A stretch of DNA of 64,000 bases from Pogonophryne albipinna (GCA_028583405.1 JAPTMU010000269.1:193291-257290), one strand, 5' to 3'; shown: positions 11,249-25,110, counted from the stretch's first letter. Notes: a model not told the origin generated them from the sequence alone. Translations and numbers: made by a program.

Positions 11249-14200
11249 TGTTTCTTTATTTGTGTGTATTTGTGTGTATTTGTGTTTATTTGGGTGTATT
11301 TTCGTGTATTTGTGTATATTTGTGTGTATTTTCGTGTATTTGTGTGTATTTGTGTGTATGTGTGTGTATTTGTGTTTATTTGTGTGTATTTTCGTGTATT
11401 TGTGTGTATTTGTGTTTATTTGTGTGTATTTTCGTGTATTTGTGTGTATTTGTGTTTATTTGTGATTATTTGTGTGTATTTGTGTGTATTTGTGTGTATG
11501 TGTGTGTATGTGTGTGTATTTGTGTTTATTTGTGTGTATTTTCGTGTATTTGTGTGTATTTGTGTTTATTTGTGTGTATTTTCGTGTATTTGTGTGTATT
11601 TGTGTTTATTTGTGTGTATTTGTGTGTATTTGTGTGTATTTGTGTTTATTTGTGTGTATTTACGTGTATTTTCGTGTATTTGTGTGTATTTGTGTTTATT
11701 TGTGTGTATTTGTGTGTATTTGTGTTTATGTGTGTGTATTTGTGTGTATGTGTGTTTATTTGTGTGTATTTGTGTGTATGTGTGTTTATTTGTGTGTATT
11801 TGTGTGTATTTTCGTGTATTTGTGTGTATTTGTGTTTATTTGTGTGTATTTTCGTGTATTTGTGTGTATTTGTGTTTATTTGTGATTATTTGTGTGTATT
11901 TGTGTGTATTTGTGTGTATGTGTGTGTATGTGTGTTTATTTGTGTGTATTTTCGTGTATTTGTGTGTATTTGTGTTTATTTGTGTGTATTTTCGTGTATT
12001 TGTGTGTATTTGTGTTTATTTGTGTGTATTTGTGTGTATTTGTGTTTATTTGTGTGTATTTTCGTGTATTTGTGTGTATTTGTGTGTATTTTCGTGTATT
12101 TGTGTGTATTTGTGTTTATTTGTGTGTATTTGTGTTTATGTGTGTGTATTTGTGTGTATGTGTGTTTATTTGTGTGTATTTGTGTGTATGTGTGTGTATT
12201 TGTGTGTATTTGTGTGTATGTGTGTGTATTTGTGTGTATGTGTGTTTATTTGTGTGTATTTGTGTTTATGTGTGTGTATGTGTGTGTATTTGTGTGTATT
12301 TGTGTTTATTTGTGTGTATTTGTGTGAATGTGTGTATTTGTGTGTATTTGTGTGTATGTGTGTTTATGTGTGTGAATGTGTGTGTATGTGTGTTTATTTG
12401 TGTGTATCTGTGTGTATTTGTGTGTATTTGTGTGTATTTGTGTGTATCTGTGTGTATTTGTGTGTGTGTATCTGTGTGTATGTGTGTGTATCTGTGTGTA
12501 TCTGTGTGTATCTGTGTGTATTTGTGTGTATTTGTGTGTATCTGTGTGTATCTGTGTGTATCTGTGTGTATATGTGTGTCTCTGTGTGTATCTGTGTGTA
12601 TTTGTGTGTATCTGTGTGTATTTGTGTGTATCTGTGTGTATCTGTGTGGAAAGTTAAACTTTTCATCTCAATTATAAAAATATGTTTCTTTATTTGGGTG
12701 TATTTGTGTTTATTTGTGTGTATTTTCGTGTATTTGTGTTTATTTGTGTGTATTTTCGTGTATTTGTGTGTATTTGTATGTGTGTGTATTTGTGTTTATT
12801 TGTGTATTTTCGTGTATTTGTGTGTATTTGTGTGTATGTGTGTGTATTTGTGTTTATTTGTGTGTATTTTCGTGTATTTGTGTGTATTTGTGTGTATGTG
12901 TGTGTATTTGTGTTTATTTGTGATTATTTGTGTGTATTTGTGTGTATGTGTGTGTATTTGTGTTTATTTGTGTGTATTTTCGTGTATTTGTGTGTATTTG
13001 TGTTTATTTGTGTGTATTTTCGTGTATTTGTGTGTATTTGTGTGTATTTTCGTGTATTTGTGTTTATTTGTGTTTATTTGTGTGTATTTGTGTGTATTTG
13101 TGTGTATTTGTGTGTATTTGTGTTTATGTGTGTGTATTTGTGTGTATGTGTGTTTATTTGTGTGTATTTGTGTGTATTTGTGTTTATGTGTGTGTATTTG
13201 TGTGTATTTGTGTGAATGTGTGTATGTGTGTGTATTTGTGTGTGTATGTGTGTTTATTTGTGTGTATTTGTGTGTATGTGTGTGTATTTGTGTGTATGTG
13301 TGTTTATTTGTGTGTATTTGTGTGTATTTGTGTTTATGTGTGTGTATTTGTGTGTATTTGTGTGAATGTGTGTATGTGTGTTTATTTGTGTGTATTTGTG
13401 TGTTTATTTGTGTGTATTTGTGTGTATGTGTGTGTATTTGTGTGTATTTGTGTGTGTGTATTTGTGTGTATTTGTGTGTATGTGTGTGTATCTGTGTGTA
13501 TCTGTGTGTATCTGTGTGTATTTGTGTGTATCTGTGTGTATATGTGTGTGTGTATCTGTGTGTATGTGTGTGTGTCTGTGTGTATCTGTGTGTATCTGTG
13601 TGTATTTGTGTGTATCTGTGTGTATTTGTGTGTATCTGTGTGTATTTGTGTGTATTTGTGTGTATTTGTGTTTATGTGTGTGTATTTGTGTGTATTTGTG
13701 TGTATCTGTGTGTATTTGTGTGTATTTGTGTGTATTTGTGTTTATGTGTGTGTATTTGTGTGTATTTGTGTGTATCTGTGTGTATTTGTGTGTATTTGTG
13801 TGTATTTGTGTTTATGTGTGTGTATTTGTGTGTATTTGTGTGTATTTGTGTGTATGTGTGTGTATTTGTGTGTATATGTGTGTTTATTTGTGTGTATTTG
13901 TGTGTGTGTATTTGTGTGTATTTGTGTGTGTATATGTGTGTGTATTTGTGTGTATGTGTGTGTATTTGTGTGTATTTGTGTGTTTATTTGTGTGTATTTG
14001 TGTGTATGTGTGTGTATTTGTGTGTATTTGTGTGTGTGTATTTGTGTGTATGTGTGTGTATCTGTGTGTATCTGTGTGTATCTGTGTGTATTTGTGTGTA
14101 TTTGTGTGTATCTGTGTGTATATGTGTGTGTGTATCTGTGTGTATGTGTGTGTATCTGTGTGTATGTGTGTGTGTCTGTGTGTATCTGTGTGTATCTGTG

Positions 14201-17200
14201 TGTATCTGTGTGTATCTGTGTGTATTTGTGTGTATCTGTGTGTATTTGTGTGTATTTGTGTGTATTTGTGTTTATGTGTGTGTATTTGTGTGTATTTGTG
14301 TGTATTTGTGTGTATTTGTGTGTATATGTGTGTTTATTTGTGTGTATTTGTGTGTGTGTATTTGTGTGTGTATATGTGTGTGTATTTGTGTGTATGTGTG
14401 TGTATTTGTGTGTATTTGTGTGTTTATTTGTGTGTATTTGTGTGTATGTGTGTGTATTTGTGTGTATTTGTGTGTATTTGTGTGTATGTGTGTGTATCTG
14501 TGTGTATCTGTGTGTATCTGTGTGTATTTGTGTGTATTTGTGTGTATCTGTGTGTATATGTGTGTGTGTATTTGTGTGTATGTGTGTGTATCTGTGTGTA
14601 TGTGTGTGTGTCTGTGTGTATCTGTGTGTATCTGTGTGTATCTGTGTGTATCTGTGTGTATTTGTGTGTATCTGTGTGTATATGTGTGTGTGTATCTGTG
14701 TGTATGTGTGTGTGTCTGTGTGTATCTGTGTGTATTTGTGTGTATCTGTGTGTATTTGTGTGTATCTGTGTGTATTTGTGTGTATTTGTGTGTATCTGTG
14801 TGTATCTGTGTGTATTTGTGTGTATTTGTGTGAATGTGTGTATGTGTGTGTATTTGTGTGTTTATTTGTGTGTATTTGTGTGTATGTGTGTTTATTTGTG
14901 TGTATTTGTGTGTGTGTATTTGTGTGTATTTGTGTGTGTGTATTTGTGTGTATTTGTGTGTGTTTATGTGTGTGTATTTGTGTGTATGTGTGTTTATTTG
15001 TGTGTATTTGTGTGTATTTGTGTGTTTATTTGTGTGTATTTGTGTATGTGTGTGTATTTGTGTGTATTTGTGTGTGTGTATTTGTGTGTATTTGTGTGTA
15101 TGTCTGTGTATCTGTGTGTATCTGTGTGTATTTGTGTGTATTTGTGTGTATCTGTGTGTATTTGTGTGTGTGTATCTGTGTGTATGTGTGTGTATCTGTG
15201 TGTATGTGTGTGTGTCTGTGTGTATCTGTGTGTATCTGTGTGTATCTGTGTGTATCTGTGTGTATTTGTGTGTATCTGTGTGTATCTGTGTGTATTTGTG
15301 TGTATTTGTGTGTATCTGTCTGTATATGTGTGTGTGTATCTGTGTGTATGTGTGTGTGTCTGTGTGTATCTGTGTGTATCTGTGTGTATCTGTGTGTATT
15401 TGTGTGTATCTGTGTGTATTTGTGTGTATCTGTGTGTATCTGTGTGTATTTGTGTGTATCTGTGTGTATCTGTGTGTATTTGTTTGTATGTGTGTGTATT
15501 TGTGTGTATTTGTGTGTGTGTATTTGTGTGTATTTGTGTGTATCTGTGTGTATCTGTGTGTATCTGTGTGTATCTGTGTGTATTTGTGTGTATCTGTGTG
15601 TATATGTGTGTGTGTAGCATCTGTGTGTATCTGTGTGTATCTGTGTGTATTTGTGTGTATCTGTGTGTATGTGTGTGTGTCTGTGTGTATCTGTGTGTAT
15701 TTGTGTGTATCTGTCTGTATATGTCTGTGTGTATTTGTGTGTATTTGTGTGTATCTGTGTGTATCTGTGTGTATTTGTGTGTATCTGTGTGTATGTGTGT
15801 GTATCTGTGTGTATCTGTGTGTATTTGTGTGTATCTGTGTGTATATGTGTGTGTGTATCTGTGTGTATGTGTGTGTATTTGTGTGTATCTGTGTGTATAT
15901 GTGTGTGTGTATCTGTGTGTATGTGTGTGTATTTGTGTGTATCTGTGTGTATTTGTGTGTATCTGTGTGTATCTGTGTGTGTCTGTGTGTATTTGTGTGT
16001 GTGTATTTGTGTGTATTTGTGTGTGTGTATCTGTGTGTATTTGTGTGTATATGTGTGTTTATTTGTGTGTATTTGTGTGTGTGTATTTGTGTGTATTTGT
16101 GTGTGTTTATGTGTGTGTATTTGTGTAAGTGTGTTTATTTGTGTGTATTTGTGTGTATTTGTGTGTTTATTTGTGTGTATTTGTGTGTATTTGTGTGTTT
16201 ATTTGTGTGTATTTGTGTGTATGTGTGTGTATTTGTGTGTGTGTATTTGTGTGTATTTGTGTGTATGTGTGTGTATCTGTGTGTATGTGTGTGTATCTGT
16301 GTGTATCTGTGTGTATCTGTGTGTATCTGTGTGTATGTGTGTGTATCTGTGTGTATCTGTGTGTATCTGTGTGTATCTGTGTGTATCTGTGTGTATCTGT
16401 GTGTATGTGTGTGTATCTGTGTGTATCTGTGTGTATTTGTGTGTATCTGTGTGTATCTGTGTGTGTCTGTGTGTATTTGTGTGTGTGTATTTGTGTGTAT
16501 TTGTGTGTGTGTATCTGTGTGTATTTGTGTGTATATGTGTGTTTATTTGTGTGTATTTGTGTGTGTGTATTTGTGTGTATTTGTGTGTGTTATGTGTGTG
16601 TATTTGTGTAAGTGTGTTTATTTGTGTGTATTTGTGTGTATTTGTGTGTTTATTTGTGTGTATTTGTGTGTATTTGTGTGTTTATTTGTGTGTATTTGTG
16701 TGTATGTGTGTGTATTTGTGTGTGTGTATTTGTGTGTATTTGTGTGTATGTGTGTGTATCTGTGTGTATGTGTGTGTATCTGTGTGTATCTGTGTGTATC
16801 TGTGTGTATCTGTGTGTATCTGTGTGTATCTGTGTGTATCTGTGTGTATGTGTGTGTATCTGTGTGTATCTGTGTGTATCTGTGTGTATCTGTGTGTATC
16901 TGTGTGTATCTGTGTGTATGTGTGTGTATCTGTGTGTATCTGTGTGTATTTGTGTGTATCTGTGTGTATCTGTGTGTGTCTGTGTGTATTTGTGTGTGTG
17001 TATTTGTGTGTATTTGTGTGTGTGTATCTGTGTGTATTTGTGTGTATATGTGTGTTTATTTGTGTGTATTTGTGTGTGTGTATTTGTGTGTATTTGTGTG
17101 TGTTTATGTGTGTGTATTTGTGTAAGTGTGTTTATTTGTGTGTATTTGTGTGTATTTGTGTGTTTATTTGTGTGTATTTGTGTGTATTTGTGTGTTTATT

Positions 17201-18375
17201 TGTGTGTATTTGTGTGTATGTGTGTGTATTTGTGTGTATTTGTGTGTGTGTATTTGTGTGTATTTGTGTGTATTTGTGTGTATTTGTGTGTATGTGTGTG
17301 TATCTGTGTGTATGTGTGTGTATCTGTGTGTATCTGTGTGTATCTGTGTGTATCTGTGTGTATGTGTGTGTATCTGTGTGTATTTGTGTGTATCTGTGTT
17401 ATCTGTGTGTATCTGTGTGTATCTGTGTGTATGTGTGTGTATCTGTGTGTATCTGTGTGTATTTGTGTGTATCTGTGTGTATCTGTGTGTGTCTGTGTGT
17501 ATTGTGTGTGTGTATTTGTGTGTATTTGTGTGTGTGTATCTGTGTGTATTTGTGTGTATATGTGGTGTTTATTTGTGTGTATTTGTGTGTGTGTATTGTG
17601 TGTATTTGTGTGTGTTTATGTGTGTGTATTTGTGTAAGTGTGTTTTATTTGTGTGTATTTGTGTGTATTTGTGTGTTTATTTGTGTGTATTTGTGTGTAT
17701 TTGTGTGTTTATTTGTGTGTATTTGTGTGTATGTGTGTGTATTTGTGTGTGTGTATTTGTGTGTATTTGTGTGTATGTGTGTGTATCTGTGTGTATGTGT
17801 GTGTATCTGTGTGTATCTGTGTGTATCTGTGTGTATCTGTGTGTATCTGTGTGTATCTGTGTGTATCTGTGTGTATCTGTGTGTATCTGTGTGTATCTGT
17901 GTGTATCTGTGTGTATCTGTGTGTATGTGTGTGTATCTGTGTGTATGTGTGTGTATCTGTGTGTATCTGTGTGTATTTGTGTGTATCTGTGTGTATCTGT
18001 GTGTGTCTGTGTGTATTTGTGTGTGTGTATTTGTGTGTATTTGTGTGTGTGTATCTGTGTGTATTTGTGTGTATATGTGTGTTTATTTGTGTGTATTTGT
18101 GTGTGTGTATTTGTGTGTATTTGTGTGTGTTTATGTGTGTGTATTTGTGTAAGTGTGTTTATTTGTGTGTATTTGTGTGTATTTGTGTGTTTATTTGTGT
18201 GTATTTGTGTGTATTTGTGTGTTTATTTGTGTGTATTTGTGTGTATGTGTGTGTATTTGTGTGTATTTGTGTGTGTGTATTTGTGTGTATTTGTGTGTAT
18301 GTGTGTGTATCTGTGTGTATCTGTGTGTATCTGTGTGTATGTGTGTGTATCTGTGTGTATCTGTGTGTATCTGTG
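11249..18375. repeat. Giant GTGTATTT/GTGTATCT octamer array, about 7.1 kb
   Basis: The array consists of 8-bp units: GTGTATTT early (with TTTCGTGTA variants up to about 13.0 kb) and increasingly GTGTATCT and GTGTATGT later. A non-repeat leader at about 11216-11260 (AAGTTAAACTTTTCATCTCA and following) recurs at about 12650-12690, so a 1.43-kb block was duplicated. From 16.1 kb a landmark TAAGTGTGTTTA recurs at 16126, 16609, 17123, 17635 and 18150 (spacing 483, 514, 512 and 515), a higher-order repeat. All + frames stay open up to 1189 codons only because the unit lacks stops. The array lies in intron 5 of the FERM gene. Confidence 0.97.
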
Positions 18376-20097
18376 CTATCCTATACTCTGAGAGACCTGT
18401 TATCCTATACTCTGTGACCTGCTATCCTATACTCTGAGAGACCTGTTATCCTATACTCTGAGACCTGCTATCCTATACTCTGAGACCTGCTATCCTATAC
18501 TCTGTGAGACCTGCTATCCTATACTCTGAGAGACCTGCTATCCTATACTCTGAGAGACCTGCTATCCTATACTCTGAGAGACCTGCTATCCTATACTCTG
18601 AGAGACCTGTTATCCTATACTCTGAGACCTGCTATCCTATACTCTGAGAGACCTGCTATCCTATACTCTGAGACCTGCTATCCTATACTCTGAGAGACCT
18701 GCTATCCTATACTCTGAGAGACCTGCTATCCTATACTCTGAGAGACCTGCTATCCTATACTCTGAGAGACCTGCTATCCTATACTCTGATGAGACCTGCT
18801 ATCCTATACTCTGAGAGACCTGCTATCCTATACTCTGTGAGACCTGCTATCCTATACTCTGTGAGACCTGCTATCCTATACTCTGAGAGACCTGCTATCC
18901 TATACTCTGAGAGACCTGTTATCCTATACTCTGAGAGACCTGCTATCCTATACTCTGAGAGACCTGCTATCCTATACTCTGAGAGACCTGCTATCCTATA
19001 CTCTGATGAGACCTGCTATCCTATACTCTGAGAGACCTGCTATCCTATACTCTGAGAGACCTGCTATCCTATACTCTGAGAGACCTGCTATCCTATACTC
19101 TGAGAGACCTGCTATCCTATACTCTGTGAGACCTGCTATCCTATACTCTGAGACCTGCTATCCTATACTCTGAGAGACCTGCTATCCTATACTCTGAGAG
19201 ACCTGCTATCCTATACTCTGAGAGACCTGCTATCCTATACTCTGAGACCTGCTATCCTATACTCTGAGAGACCTGCTATCCTATACTCTGAGAGACCTGC
19301 TATCCTATACTCTGAGACCTGCTATCCTATACTCTGTGAGACCTGCTATCCTATACTCTGTGAGACCTGCTATCCTATACTCTGAGAGACCTGCTATCCT
19401 ATACTCTGAGAGACCTGCTATCCTATACTCTGAGAGACCTGCTATCCTATACTCTGAGAGACCTGTTATCCTATACTCTGAGAGACCTGCTATCCTATAC
19501 TCTGAGAGACCTGCTATCCTATACTCTGTGAGACCTGCTATCCTATACTCTGTGAGACCTGCTATCCTATACTCTGAGACCTGTTATCCTAACTCTGAGA
19601 GACCTGCTATCCTGATACTCTGAGAGACCTGCTATCCTATACTCTGATGAGAACTGCTATCATATACTCTGAGAGACCTGCTATCCTATACTCTGAGACC
19701 TGCTATCCGTATAATAGAGACATGCTATCCTTATAAATATGAGAGACCTTTTTATCCTACTCTGAGACCTGCTATCCTATACTCTGAGAGACCTGCTATC
19801 CTATACTCTGAGAGACCTGTTATCCTATACTCTGAGAGACCTGCTATCCTATACTCTGAGAGACCTGCTATCCTATACTCTGAGAGACCTGCTATCCTAT
19901 ACTCTGAGAGACCTGCTATCCTATACTCTGAGACCTGCTATCCTATACTCTGAGACCTGCTATCCTATACTCTGAGAGACCTGCTATCCTATACTCTGAG
20001 ACCTGCTATCCTATACTCTGTGAGACCTGCTATCCTATACTCTGTGAGACCTGCTATCCTATACTCTGAGAGACCTGCTATCCTATACTCTGAGAGA
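18376..20097. repeat. 24-bp minisatellite running into the assembly gap
   Basis: The unit contains GAGACCTGCTATCCTATACT with a variable GA or TGA insert, about 70 copies. It begins abruptly where the octamer array ends (CTGTGCTATCC at about 18372) and is cut by the N run. A disordered patch at 19590-19760 contains several indels, the kind of place where the consensus may be unreliable. Confidence 0.93.
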
Positions 20098-21097
20098 NNN
20101 NNNNNNNNNNNNNNNNNNNNNNNNNNNNNNNNNNNNNNNNNNNNNNNNNNNNNNNNNNNNNNNNNNNNNNNNNNNNNNNNNNNNNNNNNNNNNNNNNNNN
20201 NNNNNNNNNNNNNNNNNNNNNNNNNNNNNNNNNNNNNNNNNNNNNNNNNNNNNNNNNNNNNNNNNNNNNNNNNNNNNNNNNNNNNNNNNNNNNNNNNNNN
20301 NNNNNNNNNNNNNNNNNNNNNNNNNNNNNNNNNNNNNNNNNNNNNNNNNNNNNNNNNNNNNNNNNNNNNNNNNNNNNNNNNNNNNNNNNNNNNNNNNNNN
20401 NNNNNNNNNNNNNNNNNNNNNNNNNNNNNNNNNNNNNNNNNNNNNNNNNNNNNNNNNNNNNNNNNNNNNNNNNNNNNNNNNNNNNNNNNNNNNNNNNNNN
20501 NNNNNNNNNNNNNNNNNNNNNNNNNNNNNNNNNNNNNNNNNNNNNNNNNNNNNNNNNNNNNNNNNNNNNNNNNNNNNNNNNNNNNNNNNNNNNNNNNNNN
20601 NNNNNNNNNNNNNNNNNNNNNNNNNNNNNNNNNNNNNNNNNNNNNNNNNNNNNNNNNNNNNNNNNNNNNNNNNNNNNNNNNNNNNNNNNNNNNNNNNNNN
20701 NNNNNNNNNNNNNNNNNNNNNNNNNNNNNNNNNNNNNNNNNNNNNNNNNNNNNNNNNNNNNNNNNNNNNNNNNNNNNNNNNNNNNNNNNNNNNNNNNNNN
20801 NNNNNNNNNNNNNNNNNNNNNNNNNNNNNNNNNNNNNNNNNNNNNNNNNNNNNNNNNNNNNNNNNNNNNNNNNNNNNNNNNNNNNNNNNNNNNNNNNNNN
20901 NNNNNNNNNNNNNNNNNNNNNNNNNNNNNNNNNNNNNNNNNNNNNNNNNNNNNNNNNNNNNNNNNNNNNNNNNNNNNNNNNNNNNNNNNNNNNNNNNNNN
21001 NNNNNNNNNNNNNNNNNNNNNNNNNNNNNNNNNNNNNNNNNNNNNNNNNNNNNNNNNNNNNNNNNNNNNNNNNNNNNNNNNNNNNNNNNNNNNNNNN
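20098..21097. other. Assembly gap, 1000 N
   Basis: Exactly 1000 unknown bases, a conventional placeholder length. It separates a tandem array from the start of a segment that recurs at 41087, so neither the true distance nor the adjacency is known. Confidence 1.
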
Positions 21098-21639
21098 CAA
21101 GGTTCAAGGTTATTTTGTTTTAAATGTGTCTTGGAGATAAGGACCAGCTGCACACAATAAAATACAGTATAACACAAAACCAATAAGACACACGGTGACA
21201 CATGTACAACACCTCACATTCAACAAGCATCACCTAAAATGGCCAAATCCAATTAACCACTTAAACCCTCTGTTCTTAGAGAAACGGATTCGAGTTGCAA
21301 CTGTACTTTGAAGCAAAAAATAAAAAATACTGGACTAGGGGAACCAAAGGGAAGTAACAAAATACAAAACAACCGGGCAAATGAAAAAAGGAGAGGAAAC
21401 CGGTTTGTGAAGCCACAAGATGGGCTTTTAATAAATCAAAGAAATCATGTTACATGTTCATTACTGCCAAGTGATAGCTTGTAAATATCTGTTTGATGGC
21501 ACACCAACAATCAATCATCGTCCAGCCTCAGCTTTGGAATTCTTTCACAACCACCGACCTTCCTGGGTACCACCGAGATAAAGGATTTAATATGACGAGC
21601 CATATGATGCTCTCATTTGTTCGTGACATTCCACATGCA

Positions 21640-22463
21640 AATAAGATAAGATGGTACTTTATTGATCCCAATTTGGGAAGCATTTTTTAGTTACAGCAGC
21701 ATAAGGGACAAGGCATTTTAAAATAAATTAGAAATAAGCAAGAAAAAGAAAGAAAGAGGAAAATATACATGTTGAGTTTGACAGGATATTATATATATCT
21801 AATATACATATACATAAATATAAGGCATATGGAATATTAATGTTAAATATTGAACAGATTATATATGTGTAAAATGTACAACGTGGTTATATTCAAGAGA
21901 AACTGGAGCAGAGAGTTCTCTTCCAGCCAGAGGTGATTTATTGTACAGTGTTATTGCAGTGGGCAGGAATGTTTTCCTGTATCGGTCCTTGTGACAGCGG
22001 AGTTGCAGCAGTCTGTTGGAGAAGGAGCTCCGTTGACTGTCCAGCTGCAGGTGGAGAGGATGGGTGGGGTTATCCATCATGGACAACAGCCTGTTCAGTG
22101 TCCTCCTCTCCACCACAGCTTCAAAGGGGTCCAGCTTGATGCCGATGACAGACCCAGCTTTCCTGATCAGTTTATTGATCCTGCTGGTGTCACCGGCTCT
22201 GATGCTGCCCCCCCCCAGCAGACCGCAGCAAAGAAGAGTGCACTGGCCACAACAGACTAGTAGATCTCCAGCATCTTGCTGCACACGTGGAAGGATCTCA
22301 ACTTCCTCAGAAAATAGAGTCGGCTCATCCCCTTCTTGTACACAGCGTCAGTGTTGATCCTCCAGTTCAGTCCGTTGTCTAAGTGCACTCCCAGGTACTT
22401 GTAGTCCTCCACAACAGCCACATCCTCTCCCAGAATGCACATGGGTAGAGGAGACGTCCTCAC
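21640..22463 (-). mobile_element. L2/CR1-type LINE 3' fragment, copy 1
   Basis: On the - strand two adjoining frames read as the C-terminal part of a non-LTR reverse transcriptase polyprotein: VVEDYKYLGVHLDNGLNW, then the thumb-like GSIRAGDTSRINKLIRKAGS and LLSMMDNPTHPLHLQL. They break at a C-run and a stop near 22205-22260. The element's 3' end at about 21640-21690 carries the TTTATTGATCCCAATTTGGG tail common to fish L2-like elements. The catalytic palm is not present. Confidence 0.7.
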
Positions 22464-23685
22464 AGGTATTACAGGTATTAGGGTTCAAAATGTAAGAAGT
22501 AGAAAGTACAGGTATTTGTGTTCAACATGTAAGAAGTAGAAAGTACAGGTATTTGTGTTCAACATGTAAGAAGTAGAAAGTACAGGTATTTGTGTTCAAC
22601 ATGTAAGAAGTAGAAAGTACAGGTATTTGTGTTCAACATGTAAGAAGTAGAAAGTACAGGTATTTGTGTTCTAAATGTAAGAAGTAGAAAGTACAGGTAT
22701 TTGTGTTCAAAATGTAAGAAGTAGAAAGTACAGGTATTTGTGTTCAACATGTAAGAAGTAGAAAGTACAGGTATTTGTGTTCTAAATGTAAGAAGTAGAA
22801 AGTACAGGTATTTGTGTTCAACATGTAAGAAGTAGAAAGTACAGGTATTTGTGTTCTAAATGTAAGAAGTAGAAAGTACAGGTATTTGTGTTCAGAATGT
22901 GAGAAGTAGAAAGTACAGGTATTTGTGTTCAGAATGTGAGAAGTAGATAGTACAGGTATTTGTGTTCAACATGTAAGAAGTAGAAAGTACAGGTATTTGT
23001 GTTCAACATGTAAGAAGTAGAAAGTACAGGTATTTGTGTTCAGAATGTGAGAAGTAGAAAGTACAGGTATTTGGGTTCAACATGTAAGAAGTAGAAAGTA
23101 CAGGTATTTGTGTTCAGAATGTAAGAAGTAGAAAGTACAGGTATTTGGGTTCAACATGTAAGAAGTAGAAAGTACAGGTATTTGAGTTCAACATGTAAGA
23201 AGTAGAAAGTACAGGTATTTGTGTTCAGAATGTGAGAAGTAGAAAGTACAGGTATTTGGGTTCAACATGTAAGAAGTAGAAAGTACAGGTATTTGAGTTC
23301 AACATGTAAGAAGTAGAAAGTACAGGTATTTGTGTTCAACATGTGAGAAGTAGAAAGTTCAGGTATTTGTGTTCAACATGTAAGAAGTAGAAAGTACAGG
23401 TATTTGTGTTCAACATGTGAGAAGTAGAAAGTACAGGTATTTGGGTTCAACATGTAAGAAGTAGAAAGTACAGGTATTTGTGTTCAAAATGTAAGAAGTA
23501 GAAAGTACAGGTATTTGTGTTCTAAATGTAAGAAGTAGAAAGTACAGGTATTTGTGTTCAGAATGTGAGAAGTAGAAAGTACAGGTATTTGTGTTCAGAA
23601 TGTAAGAAGTAGAAAGTACAGGTATTTGAGTTCAACATGTAAGAAGTAGAAAGTACAGGTATTTGTGTTCAGAATGTAAGAAGTC
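22464..23685. repeat. 37-bp minisatellite, about 33 copies
   Basis: The unit begins AAGAAGTAGAAAGTACAGGT and continues with ATTTGTGTTC and AACATGT. The equivalent position in the second direct repeat (42470-42600) has only about 3.5 copies, so the array expanded or contracted after duplication. Confidence 0.95.
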
Positions 23686-24656
23686 AAAGTAAAAAGTTGT
23701 CAGAAAAATAAGTATTGGAGTAAAGTACTGATACCTGAAAAAATAAGTTAAGTCCAGAAACGAAGTATTTGTACTCCACTACTTCCCACCTCTGGCTGTC
23801 AGCAGTGGAGGAGTGGAGGAGAGGAGTAGTGGGAGAACAGGAGGAGGTTGAAGACCAGTCTGGCTGCAGCATTCTGAATTAGCTGCAGCATTCTGATGGT
23901 GTTTGACAACTCTCTGTATTTTAGACCAATCACGACCAAGCCAAGTTTCAACAGACTCTACTATTCCTACTTGTTATTCTGAGACGCGTCATGTCAGTGA
24001 GGAAATAAACATGAATACAATGAGGAAAAGAAGCAACTTGTTTTCAGTCTGAAGAAACCTCTGTTCTTGTGAAACTGATTTAATCTGAAATGTTAGTTTG
24101 TTTATTATTTGACAGCATTGTAACATCTGTTTGCTCTTTTCTCATTAAATGTGATTGTTGCTGCTTTAATAATCTGAGTGACATCATTATTAATATTAAT
24201 GAATAACTCTATTGTAACATACATGTTTTTATATATTGAAGTAGTGCACACATTACTTTATCTTCTCCATTATATATTTTACTTTACTATATATTATTAT
24301 ATTGTATTAAACGTCTTAGCTGAATACTCAACTCTGATTGGTCAAATTAGAAGTTTAAGAGGTTGTTAATACTCGATAACACACCGCTGCCAAGAAATCA
24401 GTATTTTAGATTGAGATGAAATCCTTTAGAGTTAATAAACGTGTGCATTTGATAATCCACGCTGAACAGCAATGGGTCGTCCTCTCTGTTTAGGCTTCTC
24501 CTGGGAAAACTGGGTTTAACATTTACTCTGTATTTAAATACTTAGAACTCTCTTTAAAACATTTATTATATTCTGACGAAGAGGTCTGTCAGGGAGTTCA
24601 TTTAAACCCAGTAACTCTGTATGTTTTATCTGATTATACAAGTTTAAAATTTCATG

Positions 24657-25110
24657 TAATAAAACTAATAAAAAATGCATTTAATTTTGGATCTGATAAA
24701 TGATTCGCTGCTCAAACTCACAGTTGGATTAAACATATTATTTATTTTCCCCTCATGCACAAATAACAAATTAACAATTTATAACGACATAGAATCAATA
24801 AAACAGAGAAGGTTGAACTATAACCTGACATAAAGATCTGAATCTGGGTGAGATCATTTCAACTGTAAAGAATATATATCTCTTATTTCCTCTAAAGGAA
24901 GCAGATCAGCATATTTGATGAACATGATGTTACTTGGATAAAAGTCTCAGCTAAATGCACGTGTTTCAATTTAATAAAGGTTGACAGTATGATCAAAAAG
25001 TAGATTATCAAACTCAATAACAACAAGAATAAAAACATGTTTAGAATAAAGAGCCAGCAGGAGGACGGGTTCAGAGGTCAGTGAATGATCCCTTTAAGAG
25101 ATGTTTATCT
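24657..25110. other. Intergenic or 3' flank of the TRIM gene
   Basis: AT-rich sequence with no visible gene, immediately 3' of the TRIM stop codon on the - strand. It probably includes the TRIM 3' UTR. Confidence 0.4.

Larger units (their letters stand above)
21098..24656. repeat. Direct repeat copy 1 of a segment also present at 41087-43574
   Basis: The segment starts CAAGGTTCAAGGTTATTTTG immediately after the gap and matches 41087 onward with only scattered substitutions and indels, apart from the 37-bp minisatellite, which is about ten times longer here. It contains an L2-like LINE end and a tail (about 23690-24656) with no recognisable gene. Similarity stops near 24656, after TTTAAAATT. 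Spacing between the copies is about 19,989 bp. Confidence 0.95.

Noticed and set aside
11248..18437. Very long + strand open frames (up to 1189 codons) rich in C, V, Y, F and L
   Set aside because: They are read from an 8-bp repeat that lacks stop codons; all + frames are open and the translations are periodic.
20098..21097. Open frames crossing the N runs
   Set aside because: Unknown bases translated as X; no evidence of coding. The same holds at 43606-44605.
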